A stretch of DNA of 64,000 nucleotides from Tamarix chinensis (GCA_030549775.1 CM060175.1:83852245-83916244); one strand, 5' to 3'; positions 22,727-35,339 are shown, counted from the first letter of the stretch. Made by a program: numbers and translations. Notes: generated by a model from the sequence alone, not told the origin.

Positions 22727-24685
22727 CACTCATCAAAACCTATCCACATCACTCTTCTCACTCTACCCTACCAAGTCCTCACTCACCAAAAGAATATATT
22801 TCCTCTCATGAAACCAGTTTAGTACCATCATCAACCATCTATCCTAAACACCTCTATATTCCTGATGAAGCAATACAAGTTTACACACGAAGAAAGATTC
22901 ACATGCAACCTGAACCAAGCCAACAAATTGAAGAGACTCTTCCCAGCTCAGTTGATCTTGAGAGAACACAAGATAAGGATGATTTTAGTCCTCTGTCAGG
23001 CACATTAAAAGTGGCATAACATAACCTGGAGTTAGATCTTCCAATTGCTCAAAGAAAAGGAGTTCGATCATGTACCAAACACCCACTTCATAGCTACATC
23101 TCCTACTCAAACCTATCACAGAAATACCAAGCATCTGTAATGTCCTTGGACTTTATCATGATTCCCAGCTCAGTTTATGAAGCATTGCAGATTCCAGAAT
23201 GGTGGACAACTACTTTAGAAGAATACAATGCACTTAAGAAGAATGGGACATAGGTCTTAGCAAACTAAAAGGTCTGTGGGATGTAAATGGCTCTTTTTAG
23301 TAAAGCATAATGCAGATGGCAGCATTGATAGATACAAAGCACGATTATTAGCTAGAGGGTTCACCCAAACATATGGAATTGATTATCAACAGACATTTGC
23401 CCCTGTAGCCAAACTCAATACAATCCGCATGTTAATATCTCTTGTGGTAAATCAAACTGGCCTCTATTCCAGCTTGATGTGAAGAATACATTCCTAAACA
23501 GGAACCTAGTCGAGGAAGTCTATATGGATATACGGCGGGCTTTGAAACTGAACGGACTAAAGGAAAGGTGTGCAAGCTAAGAAAGGTGTTGTATTGACTA
23601 AAACAATCACCCCATGCATGGTTTGCCAGATTCACTAAGGTACTGAAGTAGAATGGTTATTCACAGTCTCAAGCAAACCATGCATTATTCATTAAACATT
23701 TCACTGATGGAAAAATCATAGTGTTGATTGTTTATGTTGATGCTATAATTCTTACTGGGAATCACAAAGAAGAAATAACAAGACTAAAAATATTGTTATC
23801 TAGAGAGTTTGAAATCAAAGATCTAGAACAATTAAGATATTTCCTAGGACTGGAGGTGGCTAGATCTCGTAAAGGAATTTCAATCACACAACATAAGTAT
23901 GTTTGGGACCTCTTGCATGAAACAAGTATGAGGGGGTGTAAGCTAGTTGAAACTCCTATGGACACTAATACAAAATTAATGCCACTGACTGAAGAGTTAG
24001 CCGCTGATAAAAGACGATATCAACTCTTAGTGGAAAAGCTAATATACTTAATCACACACGCCCACATATAAGTTTTGCTGTTAGTATTATCAGCTAGTTT
24101 ATGAGCAATCCATCAGTAGTTCACATGGAGGCAGTCACCAGGACTTTTGGGTACATTAAAAAGGATCCCAAAAAGGGATTAATGTTTAGAAAAACATGTG
24201 ACAGGTCAATACAAGTTTACATAGATGCAGACTGGGTTGGATCACCTATTAATTGAAAGTCTACATTTGGCTATTGTTCATTTATTTGGGGAAACCCAGT
24301 GACATGGCGAAGTAAGAAGCAGCAGGTAGTAGCCCGCAAAAGTGTAGAGGCAGAATTTCGAGCGTTAGCTCATGGCATCTGTGAAGAAATTTGGCTGAAT
24401 CAATTGCTAGATGAACTCAAGATTGATATTTCTGATCCTATTAGGATTATGTGTGACAACCAATCATTAGTAGCTATTGCCAAAGATCCAGTTTACCATG
24501 ACAGGATAAAGCATGTTGCGATTGATATGCACTTCATTAGCGAGAAAGTAGAAGACAAGGTGATATCTATCGATTATGTGTCATCTAAGCAGCAAGTAAC
24601 AGATATCTTAACAAAGGCTCTATTTCGACCCATGTTAACTAAGCTAAGCTCTAAGCTTGGTCTAACTAACATATATATTACCTAG
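22727..24685 (+). pseudogene. Copia RT and RNase H part of pol, degenerate
   Basis: This is the continuation of the copia frame after the gypsy insertion. A linker (22727-23130) leads to the RT start EEYNALKKNGT (about 23218). [29 protein letters not shown] follows at 23285, then a stretch with stops and frameshifts (23480-23720). Next is LIVYVDAIILTGNH, where the second catalytic Asp is Ala (codon 23742-23744), then DLEQLRYFLGLEVARS and GCKLVETPMD. RNase H is in the last frame (24299-24685): TWRSKKQQVVARKSVEAEFRAL, MCDNQSLVAIAKDPVYHDR, VSSKQQVTDILTKAL. The stop at 24683 lies 15 bases before the 3' LTR. Confidence 0.9.
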
Positions 24686-24686
24686 T

Positions 24687-24697
24687 TTAAGGGGAAG
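24687..24697 (+). promoter_or_regulatory. Copia polypurine tract
   Basis: TTAAGGGGAAG directly abuts the 3' LTR. Confidence 0.85.
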
Positions 24698-24932
24698 TGT
24701 AGGAAATCAAACTAGTCGGGTATTGCCTATATCTATGCCGATATCTAAGAGCTATTTAGATGACTATTATCTAGAAAATCTCTTTATTTTCTGTTATGAG
24801 CATCTCCTATTTTGTAGGAGATCGTTTAGGAGTTGCTGACTTATAGTATGCCTATATATATTCATGTAATCTGTAGTAGAATTTTTAATTAATAAGAGAA
24901 GCAAAATGGGAGATTCTCCTCCTTTAACTACA
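24698..24932 (+). repeat. Copia 3' LTR (235 bases)
   Basis: It matches the 5' LTR along its length with scattered substitutions and small gaps. It ends AACTACA and is followed by the target duplication TTATG. Confidence 0.93.
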
Positions 24933-26170
24933 TTATGCAACTTTCTTGAGGCCGTACCATATAGAGCAAAGTGCAAACAACAATAATGAGGAAAAACCAT
25001 TATTATGGGGCAATGTTAGCAATAATCATTTAGATGATTATATACTCGGTTTTGTAAAATCCTATCCACAGAGCTTGCCACTATTAAATATTAATAACAA
25101 TTTCTTGCAGTTTCAAGAAACCCACATCGCGTTTTTCAGCATTAGTTGTATGAAAGGCGGGGATCATATATCATATATGATAGACAAGACAGAAGTTTGC
25201 TCCAATAAACCAAGGGCCAATGACATCTCTCCACATAACTACTACCGATGCGAGTATGAGAACAGGAATACTCATCTTCCTAGGCCAGGACTTTGATCTT
25301 TGTCATCCTAAACATCAATAAATATCTAGAAAGATGATAACACTAGCAGAGCTCCAACTTTCCTGAGGTCAGAGCGCAAGTATTGGTAGGAAGGACAGTA
25401 TACATGGTAAATATCACTCACCCAAGAGCCTCTGCCTGACCGCTGGGTGCAAGCTCCTACCTCTTGGCCTCAAGTTGTTTCAGATTATCAAGAACTCCCT
25501 GAACTTTAGTTGTCAAATGTTCATTGTGATCCTCCATGTCTTCTACAAATGTAAGCAACTGTTCTTAATATGCTGCAGTCAACCGTTTCTTAACCTGCAA
25601 TTCTGCAGTTAATTCCTGAATTTTCCTATCCTTCTCGTCCTAGATAAAATAAAATGTAAAGTAACAGCTGCATTACTAACCATAGTACTTGAGTAATCAT
25701 CAAGACATCAACAATTATTAGTTCCTGGTAGATTATTTGCTGCAAACTGATATGAAATTTGGGAAGATGTACAGGAAAAGGGTAAAGCATTACATTGCAC
25801 ATATGCCAATCATGCAAGACAATCGCAAACATAATCACCAACTTTAACTACATTCAAAGGAATAAGTGGTGTCTTTTGAAATCAAGGTTCTTATAATTGA
25901 TATTTTAACTAAGCTCGATTTAAAGGCTCGGGATAGGATCATAAGATCCTACAGAAACCATAAACATATGAACTTATATGCTTATATGCTATAAAATAAC
26001 ATATCTTAAGTTAAAAAATACAAGAATTATGCTCTTAACCTCTCATATAGTCATTGATTGAGTTGTAGCAACATACAGGTAGCATATATTGTTGAAGTTG
26101 TTGTACATATTAAGAACCATATTAAATTCACAATATTAGAAATAAATTATCAAAATGAAAAGTGAATATT

Positions 26171-26306
26171 ACAATGAGATCATAGGTAGAAGTAACATAC
26201 AACTCATTGTGTTCAAAATATATACTATTGTTAGCCTTACAATGAGATCATAGGTAGAAGTAACATACAACTCATTGTGTTCAAAATATACACTATTGTT
26301 AGCCTT
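26171..26306. repeat. Perfect-looking tandem duplication, 68-base unit
   Basis: ACAATGAGATCATAGGTAGA starts copies at 26171 and 26239. The copies differ at one base (ATATATACT versus ATATACACT). It lies in the intron of the FRF-like gene. Confidence 0.9.
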
Positions 26307-26319
26307 ACAAAAAACACAC

Positions 26320-27010
26320 AAAGAATGAAGAGAGTGAATGATAATGAATGCAACAATCAGAGAATAAAATTTTATATCATTTAGTGCTCGTTTGGTATGG
26401 GGGTAATAGGGGTGGAAAAATTACCCCTATATTTTATATATCTTGTATAATCTATTTAAAATTAAATATTTTTATTCTAATGAATATCCATTTTAGATCT
26501 TAATTTGATCTAAAATGGGTATTTTATTAAAAATATATTTATTATTATTAAATATTTAATATAAAAGATACAAAATAGAAAGAAATTTTTTCCACCCCTA
26601 TTACCCCCATACCAAACAAGCCCTTAAGAAAATATTACCTAAACAAATTTATGTTGGCTTTTGAAATTTTGATGAATCATGATAAAAAAGAAAAGAAAAG
26701 AAGTTTTAGCTATATATGCACACATTAAGTTAACTACATAAACTATGTGTACACCATAAACTAAAACTTGTTTTTATTATGAAGCGCAAAGAATGAAGAG
26801 AGCAGATGATAATGAAGGCCGTAATGAGAGGATAATATTTTATCTCATTTAAGAGAATAAGATCCAAAAAAATTTATGTTAGCTTTTGAAATTTTGATGA
26901 ATCAAGATAAAAAAAAAGGAAGAAGAAGAAGAAGTTTTCGCTATATGTGAACACATTAAGTTAACTACATGAACCATGTTTATACCATAAACTAAATTTT
27001 TTTTGTATTA
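26320..27010. repeat. Tandem duplication of about 225 bases, first copy interrupted by the MITE
   Basis: Copy 1 (26320-26383 plus 26627-26785) and copy 2 (26786-27010) share AAAGAATGAAGAGAG, ATAATGAA...AGA, TTTTGATGAATCA and CACATTAAGTTAACTACAT. The MITE sits inside copy 1 only, so the duplication is older than the MITE, and copy 2 shows the empty site. Confidence 0.8.
26384..26623. mobile_element. Tourist-like (PIF/Harbinger) MITE
   Basis: 240 bases with ~38-base terminal inverted repeats: GTGCTCGTTTGGTATGGGGG at the left, and the inverse of GGGCTTGTTTGGTATGGGGG at the right. AATAGGGGTGGAAAAA lies just inside each end. TTA flanks both sides (26381-26383, 26624-26626), as expected for PIF/Harbinger. 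The sister repeat copy at about 26850 has a single CATTTAAGAG at the matching place, confirming the empty site. It has no coding capacity and would be moved by a transposase from elsewhere. Confidence 0.88.
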
Positions 27011-28388
27011 TGAAGCTAACATGACCACAAAAAACTTTAATTCTAACTTCAATTGAATATAATAATTAATAATATTGTAAAATTTAGTATATTTATTTTA
27101 CCATTGAGAAGGAGATTATATTCTTTGTCAATATTTTACATCAATAATCAATTTTATTGTCTTTGTGGTATCTCAATCAATTTTTTTTTTAATTCGGCTT
27201 ATTTTCAAGATATGTTGCAAAATAATATAGGTCAAGAATCAGAAAATTAAGAAAGAAATATATGTAGAATTAGGGGGGAAATATATTTGGAGATAAATTG
27301 ATAAAAACTATAGTTATTATGTAGAATCATAGGATATTACCTAAGATTGTAAGATTCTATAACTATTCGACTATTTTAAGATTCTACCTAGGATCGTGGA
27401 TTATTTTATAATATTTGGATCGTAGGATCATAGAATTGTATGATTGAATCAATATTTTAGTAACTTTATTTGAAATATTGAGATAAACAATGCTACAATG
27501 CTTCAATCCTTGTTTATATGTCACTATGCTTCTTGGGAGGCTTTGCTTTTATGTATTGATGGAGCTTATTCTTGGATAACCCTGAGTACCAGAGTACTTT
27601 AAATTGCAAGGATCGGTCCATCTCTATAGATTTTAGACCAAAGAAGACTAAAAATGTACGAGATATCTTCTGGTTCCACATATATGAACAAACTCTCATA
27701 ATGCTTGAAGTACAATTGACTATAGACTGCCAATATGACAGAGAAGATTTTGAACCAATACAGATGCTTCGACCAGGGAGAAGAAAAGGAATATCAAAAG
27801 ACAGTTCTTGGAATGTTTTTTACACCTAGCAATAGCCGCTCCATCTTTATAATATAGTCTACAGTGGTGCTCTTCAGCTCTTCCCCCCATAGTAATATAT
27901 GCACATCCTTTGCATAATATGTGGGCGTAGGAGAAAGTTGTAATAACTTTACTTTTACTTGGGAGCAAAGCTACACAGAGAGAGATTAGAAGAAAACAAC
28001 TTACAGGTGGTGAACTACTCATTTGACAAGAATCCACTAGTGGATGGTTGTGGTCCTTGATTCCTCAGGATCCACCCTGCATGCTCATCTCTTTTTACAA
28101 AAAACATAGCAGTACATCCATCATGTCTCCAACCAGAACCTGAAGTTTGAACCTCCCCACAATTTTGATTATTCGGACTCCATCTACAAGTCCTCTGGTT
28201 ATCAATGATCCATCACGCTCTGATTTACGAGATGACAATATTCGAGAGATGAATCCAGTCCGCCTAGCATATTCATCATAAAATGATATAGTACCTACTG
28301 CGGAATCGAATGCCGTGCCTTCAAACGGCTCTTGAACTGCATCATTTTCACTTGCAAATGCTTCCACTCCAGTAATACATTCTGCCAC

Positions 28389-29536
28389 GATATCATCAAA
28401 CTTTGTAGTTTTTCACTGATGTCATCCATCATACTATTGTCTACGGCATATAACAGAGGTATCAATATATGTGTAATGCCAATCAAAATCCAACACAGAC
28501 CACTTGCATTGGTATTTAATCTACCGCATGGTAACAACCCATCCAATTTACACACTATTCCTCTTCGATCCCGCGGTCTTAGAACCCCAGCCCTGAGTTG
28601 TTACAATTAACTAAGATCCCAAAGGTCGAAGAAAAAGTTTCATCTTGGTTAGAAGATTAGGTTACTTCAGCTCATATTAAATCATTCATCTAACATATCT
28701 TTCTACCCAATAGCGTTTTATGAATTTACAAGATTTTCTTCATCCAAATGTTCATCAACTTATGACTATGTATCAAGAAAGATGATCATCATCTAAATAA
28801 AATATAAATTCATCCATTGAATCCCCTCAGATTTTCTTATTGATAGAACAAAGTAGCGGCCTATAATTTTTTTTTTTTTTGTTTCATAAAATAAGTAGTT
28901 TAATGGAAACAATAAAAACTTAATACCATATCCCTCTCCCTACCTCGTAGCTATAATTCATAACATGAAAATTGCTCAAGTTCTAAAACAGACATTTCAG
29001 AAAATTTAGATATTAGTTATTCTAAACTTTTAATATTTCTCAATATACGTGTTAAGCGTATATAACCTGAGGGTAAGCGTATGATGAAAGGCTTCAGCAT
29101 GTGAGTGTCACAGGCTATGGTAACGATCCAACCTCAATCTCTTCCCAGAGAAGGAGTGAGGAGGGGGGGGGGGATATTACAAATTTTATTTGTACAAGCC
29201 AGAGTACAGACTTTCTGAAGTCAGAGCTATTGCTCATTCTGGTATCTGTTAATATCAACGTCTCCAATAAATTGCAGTTACAAGTTAACACAAAATTAAT
29301 CAATCATGATCATATAAGAATGAAAGAAAATTCATACCAGATCTCAACTACGCTTCACGTCCTTCAGCATTCAATGATCGTTGTCCCTTACCGGTATCCA
29401 GATCAGAATCGATGAAATATTTATAGACAGTGACTGAGCACCTGAGCTACCTACTCCATGACATTGGTAGAAAGAGAAAGACCCTAATCGGGATAAGGTG
29501 GGGGTGGAGCTTTGAGAATAGTGCGGAACTACCGAC
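28389..29536 (-). other. Upstream part of the FRF-like gene, gene start not resolved
   Basis: In the frame of the FAR1 domain a stop lies about 40 bases upstream of 28388, so an additional exon or a broken start is needed. At 29424-29412 the minus strand reads CTATAAATATTT, a fair TATA box. A GGTATGAATT donor-like site lies at about 29338. A 5' UTR exon there is plausible but unproven. 29160-29175 holds a G-run. Confidence 0.3.
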
Positions 29537-29660
29537 TTGATTCAACTTCCAATTGAATTGAAATTGACGTCACTAATGAATTACGCATATCACCCGTTGA
29601 TTCAACTTCCAAAGGAATTGAAACTGAGGTCACTAATGAAATACATATATCAAATGTGAC
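29537..29660. repeat. Tandem duplication, 60-base unit
   Basis: TTGATTCAACTTCCAA starts at 29537 and 29597. Both copies run through AATTGAAA and GTCACTAATGAA. Copy 1 contains TGACGTCA, a bZIP-type site; copy 2 has TGAGGTCA. Confidence 0.85.
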
Positions 29661-32600
29661 GATCGCAGAAGGCATACGTTTCGGTATATCTTGATTTATG
29701 AAAACGTAATTGGAAAGGAAAAGGCGCGGGGGCTGCCGGACGTAATTGTGAATCAGGTTGAAGTTACCACAACCGTCAATAATCTATAATGTATCTATAA
29801 TCTATAATAATTATATAAAAAAGGAGTTGTTGCCATGAAATATGGACCATATTTTATTACTAATTTGATGAAGAAATTATGTTGATGATGGTGGTGTATG
29901 TTGATATTATATCAAGATAGCTTCGCGCTCAATAGTAACATTCAAATTTGAAGGCACCAACCCTGCTTACAAATTTGAGACTATATACTTCTAAACCACA
30001 AACCACTTTGTCAATGACGACCCAGTATACTCTGTTAAGCCAACTTAGCCCATATCAGGAAAATTGGAGACCATATACATTCATACCACAATCTATATAT
30101 CCTGGATTCTTACTAATTCGATGCGTCTTTCTTCTTGGCTAGGATGCAACCGAAGAATTTCCTGAACTACTCTCAGATTTGGTTGCTAAGGTGACTGTCT
30201 TTGTCGTTGTAGTTAGAGCTTCAAGTTCAAACACCACACTCAATTTCAAAATTAAGGTGTACGTCTTTGCTGTTGTAGTCAGATCTCCACATTCAACACC
30301 ATACTCAATTTCAAAATTAATTGTTGATCTGAATCGTAGAGATTCCAATGGGGGTACGGACGTACGATCCCCGACCCAAAATATATCTTCATCTCTGAAC
30401 CCGTCCAATTTTTCAGATTTTCAAACGACTAATTCCAGCTCGGATTCCACTGAAAATATATCCCACCCCATTCTAAAAAAATTATTACAAATTATTTTTA
30501 TTTTTATTTTGTTCTTTTTCTAGGAAAAATATATTATTATAATATATTTACGTAAGTATGTGTGTATACATGTATATGTATATTTATAGATCGAAGTGGG
30601 TTTAAAGAAGAAATACGATTCCTCTTTCCGAATAATTTTCTAAACTGGAACCCAATATTCAAAATACTTCTGGAAATCCAAGTCTAATGAGGATTCCTCG
30701 AAAGGGCCCAAATCCGCAAAAAATATTATCGACCCTAGATTTGTCAGAGATAGCTAGATTGTTAAAGAGTTGTCTGATTGATATAATCAAGTATGATCAT
30801 GTTATTTTCATTACATTATGTCACATATACTTTACCAATTTATGTGATCGAAAAAATTATATTAGACCGGCTACTAATTAATTTCCTTGTGATTGAATTA
30901 CAATGTTTTAAAAGCCAAACTGAAAATTAACTTAGGGACCTTTCGATACTCGGTTTCACCGATTTAACCGTGATTTGATCAAAAATTACTTTTTATTAAA
31001 AAAAAATGCCTGGTGTAACTTAGTCTGACCTCATTCAATCAGTTTGATCGGGTCATTCATCCCTTGAATTTTTTCTCCCTATAACTGAAACAATGACGTT
31101 TAATACATATCGGGTCAAACCGATCTAATTTAATTTTTTGGTCGATACGATGTTTTTAATATAGGATAATTTCATACTGATAGGCACTCCAGTACCCAAT
31201 AGAACAAAAAGAACTAGTTGGTCTAGTCTGATTTTTATCCATTGTTGAATAGATCTCTAGGTTTTTCAGAAAGCTTAACAAGAGTGACGACGAAGAAATG
31301 AAGGTTAGTGAAATAGATTTGATGAGGATGAATCACAAAACAACTATTTATGATCCTTAGTTAGATTATTTAAGGTTATATATGCTGAATTGGAGGTTAT
31401 GGTTATGAAATCTTTTATTGAATTTATTCCCAGGGTGAGTCGAACTGGTCTAGTGACAACTCTTGTGAAAAAATCAAATTAATGATGGTTTTGGTTGAAG
31501 TAAAATTGGTGGGGAGGAAAAGCCAAAGAAGATCTTGCTTGATGATTTTTCAACTACTAGACCTATGAAGAAGTAGGAGTTTATGCTCATAGAAGATTGA
31601 TGTTATTTGCTCTAAAGACGAAACAATGGTCGTGTTTGGGTAATACATCAATGTTATGGTTGAAATAGTTGCATAGCATCTTGCATGGATTTTAAATATA
31701 TTATCTCTATATAAATAAATTTTATTAGTTTTGTATTGATGATTATGTGTTCATGGTATTGGTTCTGCTAATTAGCACATTTTTTTATTATTCATATTAT
31801 ATTTTTATTGCTACTTGCATGAAGTATTATACAAAACGATCAATAGTGGAAAGCACATTACCCAGATAGGGATTATAATGAAAATTATTCATATACCACA
31901 CACATTATATTTCTCTAAGATTATAATGTATTATCAAATTATAATGAAAGTTTTACCAAATTTAGCATTTCATAATATAGATTTAGTTCAAGTTAGCTAG
32001 GAGAGATGTAGTTGGTGGTTAGGGTGGCTCCTCAAGTGATGTTTAAATATATAGAACCATCATTTTCCCTTCAGGATGGCAAATAAATTAATCTATATAT
32101 GAGCTCAACAATTGTACCTTTTAAGAAAGTTGATCTATGTTTTTATAAGGAAGTTGTAGTTGAGAAATAGTGCATTTAGAGATTATGAAATGTGTAATAG
32201 TTTCAAAATTCTACAAATTCACTTATACATAAAGTGAACTTTCATTCTCAAGTTTAAGGAAATAATATGTTAAAGAAAGTATTTGATCGATTGAATATAA
32301 CTTCTTTCAATTTGTTAGTAGGATATTGGGTTCCTAATATAGGTTTAAAGGCAATCATAAGTTTTCAATAATGGTTTAATTCCAAATTGGAGACCACACA
32401 TATTCATAGGCCAATCCCTCTCTAATGACCTTTTGTTAAAAAAATTTGGTTTTAATCATGGTCAATTGTATGATGCAGATTCTAGAGCCATGAATCTTAG
32501 AGGGTTTAAGATTTTGATTTACGATAATAAGGCCAACTGAAATACAATGATAATAAATTTTTTTTCAAGGAGGTGTTTCGAAATGTATAGGTTCTTCATC

Positions 32601-32883
32601 ATTATTTTACGATCCTTCTTTCTTTGACTTGTTCATATTTCATATATATATTCCTACATATGATCTTCCTTTTTGGACAATTCATATTTATTTTATCAAA
32701 TATTTATTCAACGTATAATATGCCATGTTTCTAGCATAATTGTTGACCATATAGGTCAATCAATCATTGTTTTGATGATAACAAACCTAACTATGAATTT
32801 AATTTATCTTAACTAAGTCAGTAAGTGCTAAGGAGAAAATCAAGTTTTATATATCATATCACAATCATGAGCCAAATTAAGGT
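29661..32883. other. AT-rich intergenic with repeat debris
   Basis: 30180-30320 is an imperfect direct repeat of a ~68-base segment (TTTCAAAATTAA ends each copy). 30340-30680 shows CCCCGACCC-type blocks related to 5757-6212. 30900-31270 resembles fragments of a degenerate repeat. Open frames are short and unsupported. No gene or RNA gene seen. Confidence 0.4.
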
Positions 32884-33924
32884 TGTAACACCCCCAAAAA
32901 TCACAATTGAATTTTTTTTGTTTAATCAAATAAATACAAGTACGGAGGTGCTACCACCGTGATCAGTACAAGCCCGAGCCCCGGCCAATCTCATACCAAC
33001 CACAAGGCAAAGGAAAAATTTTCACGAGGCATTAGACACACTTAAAATAGAGATTCATAGAAAACTAAAATGTTCATAACAAGAAAGTCAGATTGCGCAA
33101 TAGAAAGTTATTACAACCTAAATAGAGTACATATTCTCAAAAGGGATAAAAGGTACAATATAATAAAACAAAACCGAAATAAAATGAAAACATGAGTAAA
33201 TAGGGATAAAAAGAGAGTATGATCTACATCGCTCTCGGGCCCCTATGCCAAGTCCAACGATCAACTCTCAGCTCCATCCGATGGCTCATAAGTATCATAG
33301 GCATCGAAGATGTCGTCTCCTACCTACACAAACTCAGTAGGGCCCGTTGCTCGTGGGAATGAGCAACACCCATGAAACGGGTGGTCAGTATGCCACGTAC
33401 TGAGTAATGTAACCATGTAACTAAGGCCATACACAAAAAGACATAATACAAACAGGATCATATAGATCAACCTTACAAGCAATACAGATAGTAGAGGTCG
33501 TGATACAGTCCGATTAAACTTAATCATTAGATCTTTGGTCAATATTCTCATTTCACACCACTCTTATCATCAATCCATGTGAATACGAGAACCCCAATAT
33601 TATAACCAGTGGACCAGAAAAACACCTATGACAGAACGCACCCGGCCACTATTATTCGTCGGTGGAACGGTCTCTAGGGGACAAGGCACCTGGCCACTAT
33701 TATTTGCTGGTGGATTGATGTACTCCAAACTCTCATGGTGTTTCACTGTATGTAGATAGTATCTTTCCATGGTTTAACATCATTAGTTTTATTTTTTTTA
33801 GCTCAGTATCCCTCACTATTATAGCCAGTGTAGAATGCTCATGACCACTATTATTCGCTAGTGGAACGGTCTCCAGGGTACCCCGGCACCAGACTACTAT
33901 TTTTCGTCGGTGGACCAGTATGGG
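32884..33924 (-). mobile_element. LTR A, 3' terminal segment (first of three pieces)
   Basis: On the minus strand this ends in GGGGGTGTTACA at 32884. Going inward it has an AT-rich tail, then from about 33600 to 33920 the CCACC...AATAGTGG motif cluster (reading CCACTATTATTCG...GGTGG on the plus strand). The sequence is cut at 33924 by the array element and resumes at 51741 after a duplicated ATGGG. No primer site lies beyond its 3' end, so it is a solo LTR or a 3' LTR of a minus-strand element. Confidence 0.7.
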
Positions 33925-34799
33925 TGTAATACCCCGTATTTTTAAAATCCAGATTTATTAAGTTTAATGATTTTATTAGCGTAATTTGATGTAAATAATT
34001 AATTATTTTAATTTCGATTTGTTTTACGGATTTATCAATGATTTTGAATTCATAATTGAATGTAATTAATCATTGTCGTTGCGAACCATTCTAGACAAAT
34101 TCGTTCACGACAATGATTTTATTAATTCTTATGATTTCGATCTTTCGGTTAAAAATATATATTCCCGTTCTTTCTCGTATTTTGGGTTTTAATATTTTTA
34201 ATTCGTTTTCGATTATATCTTCGTTATGTGACTACGACCTTGTTTTGGAGTTATATTTCGTTAACGAAATATATTAATTAAATTATAGAATTTCTATTTA
34301 AATAGTTAAATTTATTTTAATAATTTTATCCGCAGAAAGTATTTCCGACTTTAATTTTATTCGTTTCGGTAATCGTTAATATTTTCGGAAAGTTTAAATT
34401 AAAAAGATTTCGGAGTTTATTTATGAAATTCTTTCTGGAATTAATTCCCTTTCGTTTTATGCTTTTTGGTTTACGGAAAACCGATTTCGGAAATTATTTA
34501 AAATTAGTCTTGGTTTATTCGAACTTGACTTAAATATTTTAGTATATGTTTTTAAATAATTTTTCGGGGTCTTATAATAATATACTTTCGTAAATAATAT
34601 AAATTTTTATGCTCGTTGGTTAATTCTTTCGAAAATGTTTCTGAAATTCTGTATATGGTCCTTTTATTTATTTTAAGTGTTCGGATCGTTTCGAAATAAT
34701 TTTATTTAATAAATTTTAGATAACATCTCCCAATATTAATTTTTAAGATTTTAATATTTTATTTGATACTTGTTTTGTAAATAAAAAAAAAAAAAAAAA

Positions 34800-35150
34800 C
34801 CCAGCTGTCGGTACCCGACCCCCCTTCTCTTCTTTTTCTTCTCTCTTCTCTTTCCCTGCCTGTGCCCCCGACTCCTCTACCCGGTGCGCCCCTGTTCCCG
34901 CAACCCTTACCCTAGCCGCCTCCTCCATGCGCCTCCTTCGCCGGCCACGACCGACCATCGCTGGCGACGCCGCACAGCAGTAGCAGCGCAGCAGCCCGCC
35001 CGAAGTAGCAGCAGCAGCAACGCCGAACCTGCGGCAGCAGCGGCAGCACAGCAGCAGCAACGCGCAGGTCGTGCCGCCGCCGCCGGTCACCGTCGACGCC
35101 TGCTGACCACCGGCGAGCCACCCCCAGCCTCCGACAAAGCTTCCCGGCCT
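34800..35150 (+). repeat. GC-rich CAG/GCC island inside the LTR
   Basis: An abrupt GC-rich block in an AT-rich LTR: a CT-rich run (CCCTTCTCTTCTTTTTCTTC type), then CAGCAG and GCCGCC runs, preceded by 17 A's. Its open frames (Ala/Gln/Arg-rich on plus, Cys/Gly-rich on minus) are not preserved between the three copies (41220-41570 and 47640-48010 are the others), so I do not call a protein. A CT-rich leader followed by a GC-rich stretch looks like a captured host promoter/5' UTR or the element's own start region. Confidence 0.7.
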
Positions 35151-35339
35151 TCCCTTGCTCCGATCTTTGCTGATTTTTGTTGGTATAAAATTCCGAAAAC
35201 CCTAACCCTTATTTTGATTTATTGGGTATGAATTAGCTTATGAAAAGCTAAATTGATTGTTTGATTATGTATATATATGTTGTATGATTGATTTAGAGTG
35301 GTTAATTGTGGTGTATTTGGTTGATTTGTGAAAATTGAA

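Larger units (their letters stand above)
14404..24932 (+). mobile_element. Ty1/copia LTR retrotransposon, split by a nested gypsy element
   Basis: LTRs at 14404-14647 and 24698-24932 both start TGTAGGAAATCAAACTAG and end in ACA. The five bases TTATG flank the element on both sides (14399-14403 and 24933-24937). A primer site for initiator tRNA-Met follows the 5' LTR and a polypurine tract precedes the 3' LTR. The order gag, protease, integrase, RT, RNase H is the copia order. Without the 5.5-kb insertion at 17224-22721 plus its duplicated target, the element is about 5.0 kb. The coding region is broken many times and the LTRs differ at many positions, so it is an old, dead copy. Confidence 0.95.
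25457..28388 (-). pseudogene. FRF1: FAR1-domain gene of the FRF1 type, broken
   Basis: Two blocks on the minus strand. Block 1 (28388-28005) holds the N-terminal half of a FAR1 DNA-binding domain (EPFEGTAFDS, SFYDEYARRTGF, KSERDGSLITRGLV), then in a second frame GWRHDGCTAMFFVKRDEHAGW, then in a third frame KDHNHPLVDSCQMSSSPP. A donor GTAAGT at 28004 follows. The Cys-Asn-Lys stretch after RGL that supplies the first zinc ligand is missing; the later Cys and the HNH are there. Block 2 starts after an acceptor (TTTTATCTAG) at 25639 and encodes the coiled coil DEKDRKIQELTAELQVKKRL...VEDMEDHNEHLTTKVQ with a TAA at 25567-25565; it ends at a TAG (25459-25457). Short FRF proteins of plants have this FAR1 domain plus C-terminal coiled coil and no transposase part; they act in light-signalling transcription. 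Domain identity is firm. Loss of function is likely, unless the frameshifts are assembly errors. Confidence 0.75.

Noticed and set aside
24946..25296. Plus-strand 116-codon frame after the copia 3' LTR
   Set aside because: It starts inside the target flank, has no recognisable domain, and lies opposite the FRF-like gene's 3' region.
34743..35231. Overlapping 115-residue frames on both strands in the LTR island, repeated at 41184-41562 and 47610-48029
   Set aside because: The frames are Ala/Gln/Arg- or Cys/Gly-rich translations of CAG/GCC runs. They change frame between copies of the same LTR and show no domain.
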